Assembly: GCF_000212735.1 (NCBI RefSeq)
Contig: NC_015510.1
Coordinates: 6,573,001-6,637,000, forward strand
From: Haliscomenobacter hydrossis DSM 1100
Lineage (GTDB): Bacteria; Bacteroidota; Bacteroidia; Chitinophagales; Saprospiraceae
DNA: 64,000 nt
Direction of reading: 5' to 3'
A program made the position numbers and the translations under genes. Under the pieces are notes generated by a model. That model had not been told where the DNA came from. It was given only the letters and a program-made list of their open reading frames with translations, and did not search any database. Position 1 is the first letter of the stretch. Each line of letters begins with the position of its first letter. This document shows positions 27,441 to 35,491 of the stretch, piece after piece.

Positions 27441-29573
27441 ATGAATGAAACTAAAATGTTAGACATTTATTTGGGCGCTTCAGAGCTCTTGCAAAGCGCG
27501 GCGGTTTGGTTGGCCTCTGATGGCCGGATTTTGGGGGTCAACGCCTTGTTCGCTTCAGAATTGGGATACCCCCAAGAAGATTTGAAAGGAAAGTCCATCT
27601 TTCAAATCAATCCGCACCTCAATTTGATGGAATGGAAGAAAATTTGGAAAGCGTTAGAAAACTCCGGGCAAACTGACATTGAGTCGGACCACATCACCGC
27701 AAATGGGAAATTGTACCCCATCCGGATGAAAGCGGTGATGGTAGACATTGGTCTAGAAAAGGTTTGTATTGGCATCGTCAAAAACCTGATGGAGCTGACC
27801 CGCTATAAAGATATGCTGGAGTTGGTGACTGGCATGGCTAAAATTGGATCTTATGAACTGGATCTGGTAAGTGATGAACTGGTCACAACCGAAGAATTTT
27901 ACCGCGTTTTGGGGTTAGAGAAAGTTACGCACCCTATGACCAGAGACGATTTTCGCCTGCTGATCAAACAGCACCTTGTGCCCGAAGAGCTGATTAATTT
28001 GGACAACAAAACCGACCTGGCCATCAGGGACGGAATTTCTACCGAAACGACGTTCACCATTACGACCAAAAATAAAGAAGTTAAACACCTTAAGTTATAC
28101 GTTTATCCGCTTAGCAAGGAAGGGATAACCTACAAAATTTATGGCGCGGTTCAGGACATTACCCAACAAAGAGCAACGGTTCAACCCTTGGAACTGGTCA
28201 AATTCCTGATCGACAATGCCACCGAAATGATTTATTGGGTAAAAAGGGATGGAAAAGTTCGGTATTCCAATTATGCCTTTGTGGAAAGAATGGGGTACAC
28301 CATGGAGGAGATAACCGAATTACACATCCACGATTTGGTGCCTGATGTAGTGGAAATCGGTTGGGAAAACCTTTTTGATCTTTTACGAGAAAAAAAGCAT
28401 TTGGTCATTGAGCGAAACAAACGCTGCAAAGATGGGTCATTTTTCCCCGCTCAGGTCGTGGCCAATCATGTGGAGTACAACGGTGAATCTTTCATTTGCA
28501 AATATGTACGTGACCTGAGTGATATCCGCAAAACTGAAGCTGAATTGCGTCAGGCTGTTCAGGAAATTTCAGAACTAAAAAGACAGTTGGAATTGGAAAA
28601 CAGCTATTTGCAAAGTGAGATTGAAATTGAGTACAACTTCAACAACATCATCACCGCAAGTGAAAGTTACAAAACAGTACTGCAGCAGGTTCAACAGGTT
28701 GCGCATACGGATGCAACGGTATTGATCACTGGAGAAACAGGCACGGGTAAAGAACTCCTGGCTCGGGCCATCCACAGCAATAGTGCACGCAGTAAAAAAC
28801 AAATGATCAAAGTGAACTGTGCTGCACTGCCGGAAAGTTTGATCGAAAGTGAATTGTTCGGCCACGAAAAGGGCGCGTTTACCGGAGCCATACAAAAGAA
28901 ACCTGGCCGCTTTGAATTGGCTCACCAGAGTACCATTTTCCTGGACGAAATCGGCGAGATGTCACTTGACGTTCAGGCAAAATTGCTGCGGGTGCTACAG
29001 GAAGGAGAATTTGAACGGGTAGGTGGATCGGAAACATTGCAATGCGATGTACGGGTAATCGCTGCGACCAACCGCAATCTTGAACAAATGATTGCGGAAG
29101 GAAAGTTTCGGCGGGATTTGTATTACCGCATTAGCGTTTTCCCCATTCACAATATTCCACTCCGCGAACGCAAAGAAGACATTGCCTTATTGATTCGACA
29201 CTTTGTGAAAAAATTTTCCATCAAAACGGGTAAAAACATTGACAAAATCCCCCGTAGGGTATTTGATATTTTAGAGGAATATTGCTTCCCGGGTAACATC
29301 CGCGAGTTGGAAAACATCATCGAACGTTCGGTCATCCTTAGTCATCAACAGACCTTGAGTTTTGATATCATACCCTTCAAAAAAGGAGAAAAATCAATTG
29401 TTGAAGAAAATGGCTCGTTTAAATCTCTGGAAGAAATTCAACGTGAACACATCCTTAATGCCTTAAAAAAGACCCAGGGAAGGGTAAGTGGCCCCTCTGG
29501 TGCAGCGCGTTTGTTGGGATTAAACGATAAAACCTTATTCTCGAAAATGGCAAAACTGGGGATAAACGAGTAA
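27441..29573 (+). CDS. sigma-54-dependent enhancer-binding protein with three PAS domains
   Basis: A 710-residue activator. PAS-like sensor domains lie at about 12-115, 125-245 and 250-365, then a coiled coil (365-400). The AAA+ sigma-54-activation domain has Walker A GETGTGKE (431-438), the sigma-54-contacting GAFTGA loop (478-483), Walker B IFLDEIGE (499-506) and the FRRDLYYRI segment (556-564). A Fis-type HTH ends the protein (GAARLLGLNDKTLFSKMAKL, 687-706). There is no receiver domain, so it is not a classical response regulator; signals probably enter through the PAS domains. A consensus sigma-54 promoter lies just 110 bp past its stop codon, suggesting a local target. Confidence 0.95.
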   Translation: MNETKMLDIYLGASELLQSAAVWLASDGRILGVNALFASELGYPQEDLKGKSIFQINPHLNLMEWKKIWKALENSGQTDIESDHITANGKLYPIRMKAVMVDIGLEKVCIGIVKNLMELTRYKDMLELVTGMAKIGSYELDLVSDELVTTEEFYRVLGLEKVTHPMTRDDFRLLIKQHLVPEELINLDNKTDLAIRDGISTETTFTITTKNKEVKHLKLYVYPLSKEGITYKIYGAVQDITQQRATVQPLELVKFLIDNATEMIYWVKRDGKVRYSNYAFVERMGYTMEEITELHIHDLVPDVVEIGWENLFDLLREKKHLVIERNKRCKDGSFFPAQVVANHVEYNGESFICKYVRDLSDIRKTEAELRQAVQEISELKRQLELENSYLQSEIEIEYNFNNIITASESYKTVLQQVQQVAHTDATVLITGETGTGKELLARAIHSNSARSKKQMIKVNCAALPESLIESELFGHEKGAFTGAIQKKPGRFELAHQSTIFLDEIGEMSLDVQAKLLRVLQEGEFERVGGSETLQCDVRVIAATNRNLEQMIAEGKFRRDLYYRISVFPIHNIPLRERKEDIALLIRHFVKKFSIKTGKNIDKIPRRVFDILEEYCFPGNIRELENIIERSVILSHQQTLSFDIIPFKKGEKSIVEENGSFKSLEEIQREHILNALKKTQGRVSGPSGAARLLGLNDKTLFSKMAKLGINE

Positions 29574-29614
29574 ATTAAATATTTCTCTTATGTCGTAAAT
29601 TTCTTTTATTTAAG

Positions 29615-29646
29615 AAAAAAGCACAAGCAAAAACTTGTGCTTTTTT
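29615..29646 (+). terminator. rho-independent terminator of the sigma-54 activator gene
   Basis: AAAAAAGCACAAG pairs perfectly with CTTGTGCTTTTTT across a 6-nt loop, 42 bp past the stop. It isolates the activator transcript from the sigma-54 promoter downstream. Confidence 0.85.
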
Positions 29647-29681
29647 GATTTAATGAATTGATATTCAAAGTGTAAAAAAAT

Positions 29682-29697
29682 TGGCACACAGATTGCA
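29682..29697 (+). promoter_or_regulatory. consensus sigma-54 (-24/-12) promoter
   Basis: TGGCAC-ACAGA-TTGCA matches the established TGGCAC-N5-TTGCW consensus at every defined base, with GG and GC 12 bp apart. It predicts a start near 29709. It lies directly downstream of a sigma-54 activator gene and upstream of an ORF-less interval ending in a terminator. Confidence 0.82.
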
Positions 29698-29708
29698 ATA
29701 CTAAGTTG

Positions 29709-29966
29709 TAGTAAAAGGATTTGTCATTGTGAATCAGCAATAATCGCTTTACAATTAACAATCTCAACCCTCAATAGTACGGCTTTACCATAGCCCATAA
29801 TAAGTATTGGTAAATAGCCAGAACTACTGTAATACTGTATTTTTGACACTGTATCGCCTTAGCTAAGCTATAGGTGCAGGTACTGCCAAGTGAGGTAGCC
29901 TTAATGGGAACATTGTAGTTAAGAGCATATCCACCAAGTACTCAGGTGCTTGGTGGATACTTTTTG
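29709..29966 (+). ncRNA. candidate sigma-54-dependent small RNA, about 258 nt
   Basis: The interval runs from the predicted sigma-54 start to a strong intrinsic terminator and contains no open frame longer than a few codons in any frame. It can form a stem-loop at 29781-29819 (GGCTTTACCATA with TATTGGTAAATAGCC), a small TAGCTAAGCTA hairpin further on, and the terminator hairpin. It does not resemble an RNA family I know. Both ends are inferred from sequence signals only; a short leader of an undetected peptide cannot be excluded. Confidence 0.6.
29928..29966 (+). terminator. rho-independent terminator of the candidate small RNA
   Basis: TATCCACCAAG (29928-29938) and CTTGGTGGATA (29949-29959) form a perfect 11-bp stem with a 10-nt loop, followed by CTTTTTG. 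It is too far from the activator gene, which has its own terminator, to serve that gene. Confidence 0.85.
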
Positions 29967-30066
29967 TGGAAGCTATTCAACAACGCAAAATACGATCTGC
30001 CTGGTAATCAGGATTGTCGAGATAAAGAAGCATTTTAGTTTATTTATAAGGTTCACATTTTCTTGT

Positions 30067-30105
30067 GAGGTTGTCTGCTAGGTCTTTGACAGCCTCTTTT
30101 TTTTT
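30067..30105 (+). terminator. second intrinsic terminator upstream of the GntR operon
   Basis: GAGGTTGTC (30067-30075) pairs with GACAGCCTC (30088-30096), one G-U pair, followed by nine T. No gene lies between this and the terminator at 29966, so it either backs up that one or ends a second short transcript. Confidence 0.65.
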
Positions 30106-30126
30106 GCCCAAAATTTTCGTGGATTC

Positions 30127-30144
30127 AACTTGTACGTACAAGTT
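30127..30144 (+). promoter_or_regulatory. 18-bp perfect palindrome, putative GntR operator
   Basis: AACTTGTACGTACAAGTT is a perfect palindrome of the kind bound by HutC/UTRA-type GntR regulators. It overlaps the expected -33 position of the promoter for the GntR gene itself, consistent with autorepression of the catabolic operon. Confidence 0.7.
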
Positions 30145-30159
30145 TATTTCGTAGCTTTG
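30130..30159 (+). promoter_or_regulatory. Bacteroidota promoter of the GntR catabolic operon
   Basis: The -7 box TAGCTTTG (30152-30159) fits TANNTTTG. The TTG inside the palindrome at 30130-30132 lies about 19 bp upstream as a -33 element. The ATG at 30181 follows after 21 bp. Confidence 0.6.
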
Positions 30160-30180
30160 TCTCGACAACCGTTTCTATCC

Positions 30181-30903
30181 ATGGAAAATACCTTGCAATA
30201 CAAAAATCTCTACAACCGGCTCAAAAAGGAAATCCTTGCTGACGTGTACCCCTTAGGTAGCGTTTTGCCGTCGGAAAACGAACTCTGTGCCGCATCAAGC
30301 CTGGCAAGATCAACGGTAAGGCAAGCTTTAAGCCAATTAGAAACCGAGGGATACATTGTCAAACAGAAAGGTAAAGGCAGCATTGTCAAGTCCAAGAGCA
30401 GGGCTTTAAACCTCTTGTCTTTTCATGGATTTTCAGCAACGGTGGAGCAGGACGAAATTTTCACCTTGTCCGTACAGGAGCCCCTGATCCAGCCCTGGCC
30501 AGCTGATTTCTTTTTTGACCTCAATGAAATTGAAAGCGGAGCAGGGTGTATCCATTTTTCGCGAGTGCGTTCCATTGACCAGCAGCCGGTGATGTTTGAA
30601 AGTACTTATGTGCCGAATCTCAACCTGCCCAAATTTACCCGACAATTCCAATTGCATACCTCGTTTTTTGAGTTTCTCGGCAAAGAATACCATCTGGAAA
30701 TAATGGGCATGGATCAACAAATTTGGGCAGTAGCGGCGGAGGCGGCAATTGCCACACACCTTCAGCTACCCATCGGCACACCCGTGTTGAAAATCAGTAG
30801 AAAATACCATACCAATCGCCCACACCTTCATCTCTATAGCCTGCTTTTTTGCAATACTGAAAAGTATGCGATGAGCAATTCAAGTGGTTTGGTTAACGCT
30901 TAA
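30181..30903 (+). CDS. GntR-family transcriptional regulator (UTRA/HutC type)
   Basis: A 240-residue regulator. The N-terminal winged helix has the family pattern P.GS.LPSENEL...RSTVRQALSQLE..G (residues about 25-60) and a KQKGKGSIV wing. A UTRA ligand-binding domain fills about 90-235. I start at the ATG at 30181 (MENTLQYKN) because a longer reading from 30130 would cover the operator and promoter. It heads an operon of dehydrogenases and an aldolase with only 13 bp to the next gene. It is probably a repressor relieved by a sugar or sugar-phosphate; the ligand is unknown. Confidence 0.92.
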   Translation: MENTLQYKNLYNRLKKEILADVYPLGSVLPSENELCAASSLARSTVRQALSQLETEGYIVKQKGKGSIVKSKSRALNLLSFHGFSATVEQDEIFTLSVQEPLIQPWPADFFFDLNEIESGAGCIHFSRVRSIDQQPVMFESTYVPNLNLPKFTRQFQLHTSFFEFLGKEYHLEIMGMDQQIWAVAAEAAIATHLQLPIGTPVLKISRKYHTNRPHLHLYSLLFCNTEKYAMSNSSGLVNA

Positions 30904-30916
30904 ATGCCGGAAAATT

Positions 30917-32383
30917 ATGACGAGCGAAGCTATAAAAATCAGTGGACATTACACCGCTGGTCAACAATGGACACCAGCCCAGGAAAACACGATCGCAGTG
31001 TATTCTCCCTTGGATGGTGCCTTGATCGGGGCCGTACCCATCGCTACTCCAGACACTATTGATCAAGTGGTGCACAATGCGTCCAGGGCATTCGTCGCCT
31101 GGTCAGCTACTCCGCTGAAAGAAAGGGTACAAGTACTTTTTCGTTTTAAAACCTTGCTGGAAAAACATGGTTCTGAGCTGGCCAATTTAATCCAATTGGA
31201 AAATGGCAAGACCTGGGCAGAAGCCAAAGCGGAAATCGACAAAGGGATCGAAGTTTTGGAATTTGCGACGTCCTTGCCACAAATTTGGGATCAGGGCGTT
31301 CTGGAAGTCAGCACGGGGGTGAGTTGCCAGTACGAACGTTTCCCCTTGGGAGTCGTACTCTCCATCGCACCATTTAACTTCCCGGCCATGGTACCCATGT
31401 GGACCATTCCCATCGCCATTGGTTGCGGCAATACCTTTATCCTCAAACCTTCCGAGTTGGTTCCGCTGACCGCTGTCCGCCTGGCCGAATTGTTTACAGA
31501 AGCAGGTCTGCCGAGAGGAGTATTCAACGTCGTGCACGGAGCTCGCGAAACCACAGAATACCTGATCGATCATCCGGGCATTCAGGCGCTGAGCTTTGTC
31601 GGTTCCACCAAAGTGGCCCGTTTGGTGTACCAGCGGGCTGCAACTTTGGGCAAAAAAGCACTGGCCCTGGGTGGTGCCAAAAACCACCTGGTTGTTGTTC
31701 CCGATGCCGACCCTGAAATTACCGCCAAAAACGTGGTGGCCTCGGCCATGGGTTGTGCTGGGCAACGCTGTATGGCGGCCAGTGTACTGATTTTGGTAGG
31801 TGATACGGGAAATATCCTGGATAAAATTGTGGCCGAAGCCCAAAAAATTAGGGTAGGAGAGGACTTGGGCGCTGTGATCAGCTCAGCCGCCAAAGCCAGA
31901 ATTGAAGGCTATATCGATCGCGCTGAGGCAGCGGCTTACAACATCTTGGTAGATGGTCGTGGAGCTTCCGTAGCCGGAAAAGAAAAGGGTACTTATGTTG
32001 GTCCCACCTTGATTGAAGGCGTTCCTGCTGGAGCCGAATGTGCCTGTGATGAAATTTTTGGCCCCGTACTGTCTGTCCTTCGTACCAATACCCTGGATGA
32101 GGCACTGGCCATTGAAAACAGCAATCCTTATGGCAACGCAGCCTCTATTTACACGACTTCAGGAGCTGTAGCGCGCTACTTCGCCGAACGCGCCAGTGCA
32201 GGCATGGTGGGGATCAATATCGGCGTGCCCGTTCCCCGCGAACCCTTTTCTTTCGGGGGCTGGAACGAATCCAAATTCGGCCACGGCGACATCACCGGTA
32301 TGGACGGCGTCCGCTTTTGGACCAAACTCAAAAAAGTAACCACCAAATGGACGGCCTCCGCTGCTCAGAACTGGATGAGCTAG
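30917..32383 (+). CDS. mmsA: CoA-acylating methylmalonate-semialdehyde dehydrogenase (MmsA/IolA family)
   Basis: A 488-residue ALDH-superfamily enzyme. The family converts malonate or methylmalonate semialdehyde plus CoA and NAD+ to acetyl- or propionyl-CoA, CO2 and NADH. Visible hallmarks: APFNFPAMVPMW (151-162), and GGAKNHLVVVPDAD (252-265) in place of the ELGG that holds the general-base Glu of hydrolytic ALDHs. The catalytic Cys285 is in GQRCMAAS. Absence of that Glu agrees with CoA-dependent thioester release. I chose the ATG at 30917, 13 bp after the GntR stop. No other inositol or valine catabolic gene is in view, so its substrate in this operon is uncertain. Confidence 0.92.
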   Translation: MTSEAIKISGHYTAGQQWTPAQENTIAVYSPLDGALIGAVPIATPDTIDQVVHNASRAFVAWSATPLKERVQVLFRFKTLLEKHGSELANLIQLENGKTWAEAKAEIDKGIEVLEFATSLPQIWDQGVLEVSTGVSCQYERFPLGVVLSIAPFNFPAMVPMWTIPIAIGCGNTFILKPSELVPLTAVRLAELFTEAGLPRGVFNVVHGARETTEYLIDHPGIQALSFVGSTKVARLVYQRAATLGKKALALGGAKNHLVVVPDADPEITAKNVVASAMGCAGQRCMAASVLILVGDTGNILDKIVAEAQKIRVGEDLGAVISSAAKARIEGYIDRAEAAAYNILVDGRGASVAGKEKGTYVGPTLIEGVPAGAECACDEIFGPVLSVLRTNTLDEALAIENSNPYGNAASIYTTSGAVARYFAERASAGMVGINIGVPVPREPFSFGGWNESKFGHGDITGMDGVRFWTKLKKVTTKWTASAAQNWMS

Positions 32384-32490
32384 ATAGGGTGTGGGTTAGG
32401 GTGTGATGGTGTGGGTGTGTTGTCGGCAGCCTGCAAGATTATTCGTCAGCCCGCATTTTAAACCTTTGCAAAATATTGACATCATGCCAA

Positions 32491-32549
32491 CCCACGACTT
32501 TAGTCGTGGGAAGCCACCAACTGCCCCAACCCACGAATTTATTCGTGGG
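32491..32549. repeat. pair of REP-like mini-hairpins
   Basis: CCCACGACTTTAGTCGTGGG at 32491-32510 and CCCACGAATTTATTCGTGGG at 32530-32549 are each perfect palindromes with a TT loop and nearly the same stem. They sit between two genes of the catabolic operon. Confidence 0.85.
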
Positions 32550-32592
32550 CGAGTTCGTGGCCAGTAGGAGTCGACATCGTAACCAAAAATCT

Positions 32593-33639
32593 ATGAAAGC
32601 AGCCATCTACCACGGAAAAGAGGACATCCGTGTCGAAAACATCGCCGATCCCGTCCTCACTGACGGCGAAATCCTCCTGGAGATCGAAGCCTGTAGTGTC
32701 TGCGGCACCGACCTGCGTACCTACCGCAATGGCGACAAAAAAATCGCTCCGCCCCGCGTGTTGGGCCATGAGTTCTGTGGGCGCGTAATCGAATCCCGGA
32801 ATCCCGATGCCAATGTGCAAAAAGGCGATCGGGTAGTGATGTACATCGTACTGTCCTGCGGCGAATGCAAGTATTGTCGAGCCGGGCGCGAAAACCTCTG
32901 CATCAGCCGCACCACCATGTCTTACCACTATGACGGCGCTTTTGCCCCCTACGTTAAAGTTCCAGCGCGAGCAGTACAGCGCAATAGCTTATTTAAAGTC
33001 ACTACCGATCAGTCCTCCCAACAAATGAGTCTGGCCGAACCCCTGGGCTGTGTCACCAATGCCCATACCCATCTGGGGATTGGCTTGCAAGACCGGGTTG
33101 CGGTCATCGGCGCCGGACCCATCGGCGCCATGCACGCCGTATTGGCCCGCCTGCAAGGCGCCCAATCGGTACACCTGATCGACATCAATCAAAAGCGCCT
33201 GGACATGATGACCCGCTTTGACATCGACGGAACCATTTTGAGTGAAAAAGATGGCGCTCACCTGGAAAAATCCCTGGAACTGACCAATGGTGAAGGGTTT
33301 GATGTGGTCATTGTCGCGGTGAGTAGCGCTTTTGCGCAAGCTGATGCCCTGGAAATCGCTGGTAAAGGTGCCAGGGTAGAGTTTTTTGGTGGTTTACCCA
33401 AGTCCAATCCTACGGCCGTGCTAAACACGAATCATTTGCACTACAAGGAACTGATGCTGAGTGGTTCTTATTCCGAAAAAATCAGCGATTTCCGTACAGC
33501 TTACCAACTAATTCAAAGCGGTCGTTTTCCCGCCGATAAATTTATTACCCACGAACTGCCCCTGGAGCGCATTCACGATTCATTTCTAATGATGGAATCG
33601 GGCGAAGCGCTCAAGGTCTGCATCAACCCTCAATTGTAA
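32593..33639 (+). CDS. zinc-dependent medium-chain alcohol/polyol dehydrogenase
   Basis: A 348-residue MDR-superfamily enzyme of the sorbitol/threonine dehydrogenase type, predicted to oxidise a secondary alcohol to a ketone with NAD(P)+. The catalytic zinc site is visible as Cys37 (SVCGTD) and His59-Glu60 (GHEF). The structural zinc site is Cys89, Cys92, Cys95 and Cys103 (CGECKYC...NLC). A Rossmann motif VIGAGPIGAMHA follows near 175. I chose the ATG at 32593, after the hairpin pair; an upstream reading runs through the repeats and is not family-like. It is the third gene of the operon. A polyol-to-ketose step is inferred from context; the substrate is unknown. Confidence 0.92.
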   Translation: MKAAIYHGKEDIRVENIADPVLTDGEILLEIEACSVCGTDLRTYRNGDKKIAPPRVLGHEFCGRVIESRNPDANVQKGDRVVMYIVLSCGECKYCRAGRENLCISRTTMSYHYDGAFAPYVKVPARAVQRNSLFKVTTDQSSQQMSLAEPLGCVTNAHTHLGIGLQDRVAVIGAGPIGAMHAVLARLQGAQSVHLIDINQKRLDMMTRFDIDGTILSEKDGAHLEKSLELTNGEGFDVVIVAVSSAFAQADALEIAGKGARVEFFGGLPKSNPTAVLNTNHLHYKELMLSGSYSEKISDFRTAYQLIQSGRFPADKFITHELPLERIHDSFLMMESGEALKVCINPQL

Positions 33640-33687
33640 ACCAACCTATCTAACAGCCGCCTGCGGCGGACTATAATGTTGAATTTC

Positions 33688-33767
33688 CGCCCGCAGATCG
33701 CGCGGATTTCCACAGATTAATTCTCTTTTTGAAAAAAATCTGCGAAAATCTGCGCGATCTGCGGGCG
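33688..33767. repeat. imperfect inverted repeat (CGCAGATC type)
   Basis: The 31-nt arms start CGCCCGCAGATCGCGC (33688) and end GCGCGATCTGCGGGCG (33767), with three or four mismatches further in. The arms are built from degenerate repeats of (A)ATCTGCG. It lies between two operon genes and could attenuate or protect the transcript. Confidence 0.8.
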
Positions 33768-33811
33768 AAAGAAATAAACCCGGCACAGGCGGGCAAAACC
33801 TTGAACCAGCT

Positions 33812-35284
33812 ATGATGAACAGCGCATTAATCGAATCCTTGACGGGCAAAGACTGGGGGCTTTTGATCAAAGGACAAAGCAAGGCATCCTCCGACCAGAG
33901 CTGGCATACCGTCTTTTCCCCCGCAACCGGTAAACCCATTGCCCGCGTCGCCGCAGCTACCCCCAAAGATGTGGACGAAGCCGTACAACATGCCAAAACT
34001 GCCTTTACATCATGGTCGGCCCTCCCCGGAGCAGAGCGTGAAAAAATCATCCGCAAAGCTACTGCTCACGTCCGTACTCAAGCTGACCACATCGGTGGCT
34101 TGATGGCGCTGGAACAAGGCAAACCCTTTGCCCAATCCCGAGGCGAGGTCACTTCCTCCTGTGATTTGATCGACTATTACGCTGCTGAAGCCGTGCGGGT
34201 AGAAGGCTACGTCAACAGTACTGAAAAGAATAACCTCTATTCCTGGGTCATCTATCAGCCAGTAGGTGTATGTGGCCTGATCACCCCCTGGAACTATCCG
34301 GTGAGTTTGCTCAGCTGGAAACTGGGTCCTGCTCTCGCTACGGGCTGTACCGTAGTGGTCAAACCCACTGAAGTTACGCCACTTTCACCGCTGGCGTTTT
34401 GTCAGGCGCTGATTGAGGGAGGAATTCCGGCTGGAGTCATCAATGTGGTGATGGGATCTGGAGCGGTAGGTGCCGCCCTGGTTGAGCACCCTGCCGTAGC
34501 CAAAGTGGCCATGACGGGATCAACCCATACGGGCAAAAAAATCATGGCTGCTGTAGCTGGTCAATTGAAAAAAGTGTCCCTGGAATTGGGCGGACATTGC
34601 CCCGCCATCGTATGCGCCGACGCTGATATCGACAACGCCGCCGAAATCATTGCTTACAAAGGTTTTCGCAACATGGGGCAGTCGTGCAGCAGCGTCAATC
34701 GGGTGTATGCTCATGCTTCCATTCACGATGAATTGATTGAAAAAATCTGTGCCAAAGCCGAAAAAATGAGCATCGGCGACGGGGTGATTGAGGGCAATTG
34801 CGACCTGGGCCCCATGACTACTGCCGAAACCTTACAAAAGGTAGAACGCCACGTGGCCGACGCCCTAGCCAAAGGTGCTCAGTTGCACACCGGAGGAGCA
34901 AAGCCAGCAGGAGATCAATACCAAACTGGCCACTATTACACCCCCACCGTACTCAGTAAGGTCAACCGGGATATGCTGGTGATGTACGAAGAAACCTTTG
35001 GCCCGGTAGTCCCCGTTGATTCTTTTGATCACATCAATGAAGCCATCCACAAAGCCAACGACAGTACTTTCGGCCTTTGTGCCTACTTGTTTACCCGTGA
35101 TTTTGCCACCACCATGCAAGTCAGTCAGGCGCTTGAATCGGGCACGGTTTGTGTCAACAATGGCGCGGTGAATACGGCTTACGCACCCTACGAAGGTTGG
35201 AAAGACAGCGGCTTCGGCTTTGAATTGTCCCGCAAAGCAATCTTTGAATATTTGAAAACCAAACATGTTAAAGTAGGGTTTTAG
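33812..35284 (+). CDS. NAD(P)-dependent aldehyde dehydrogenase
   Basis: A 490-residue hydrolytic ALDH. Asn161 (PWNYP), Glu258 (LELGGH) and the nucleophile Cys292 (GQSCSS) are all present, so it should oxidise an aldehyde to a carboxylate, unlike the CoA-acylating enzyme earlier in the operon. It resembles succinate-semialdehyde, glycolaldehyde and lactaldehyde dehydrogenases; sequence alone does not separate these. Either of the first two Met codons could be the start (33812 or 33815). With the class II aldolase next to it, oxidation of the aldehyde released by aldol cleavage is a reasonable guess. Confidence 0.92.
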   Translation: MMNSALIESLTGKDWGLLIKGQSKASSDQSWHTVFSPATGKPIARVAAATPKDVDEAVQHAKTAFTSWSALPGAEREKIIRKATAHVRTQADHIGGLMALEQGKPFAQSRGEVTSSCDLIDYYAAEAVRVEGYVNSTEKNNLYSWVIYQPVGVCGLITPWNYPVSLLSWKLGPALATGCTVVVKPTEVTPLSPLAFCQALIEGGIPAGVINVVMGSGAVGAALVEHPAVAKVAMTGSTHTGKKIMAAVAGQLKKVSLELGGHCPAIVCADADIDNAAEIIAYKGFRNMGQSCSSVNRVYAHASIHDELIEKICAKAEKMSIGDGVIEGNCDLGPMTTAETLQKVERHVADALAKGAQLHTGGAKPAGDQYQTGHYYTPTVLSKVNRDMLVMYEETFGPVVPVDSFDHINEAIHKANDSTFGLCAYLFTRDFATTMQVSQALESGTVCVNNGAVNTAYAPYEGWKDSGFGFELSRKAIFEYLKTKHVKVGF

Positions 35285-35350
35285 GGTTCGGGAGTTCGAA
35301 GTTCGAGGGTTTGACATCGGTCGCCGAGCGAAGCCGAGGTGCCCGATGTC
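35285..35350. repeat. palindromic repeat with GACATCGG core
   Basis: AGGGTTCGGGAGTTCGAAG precedes GACATCGG...CCGATGTC (35313-35350). This 38-bp core is the reverse complement of the one at 23520-23557 with two differences. The GTTCGAGGG words on the left are complementary to the AACCCTCG array on the right. Confidence 0.85.
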
Positions 35351-35351
35351 A

Positions 35352-35479
35352 AACCCCCGAACCCTCAAACCCTCAAACCCTCGAACCCTCGAACCCTCGA
35401 ACCCTCGAACCCTCGAACCCTCGAACCCTCGAACCCTCGAACCCTCGAACCCTCGAACCCTCGAACCCTCGAACCCTAA
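35352..35479. repeat. 8-bp tandem repeat array (AACCCTCG), about 16 units
   Basis: Twelve perfect AACCCTCG units fill 35376-35471, flanked by variant units (AACCCCCG, AACCCTCA, AACCCTAA). The array lies within the operon, 13 bp before the aldolase start. Such arrays change copy number by slippage. Confidence 0.95.
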
Positions 35480-35491
35480 AACTCATTACCT

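Noticed and set aside
29659-29669. TTGATATTCAA as an activator binding site upstream of the sigma-54 promoter
   Set aside because: It is only about 13 bp from the -24 element, too close for a usual enhancer site, and too short to be convincing.
35352-35479. Repeat array that could be mistaken for a CRISPR
   Set aside because: The unit is 8 bp and directly contiguous, with no spacers; no cas gene is in the window.
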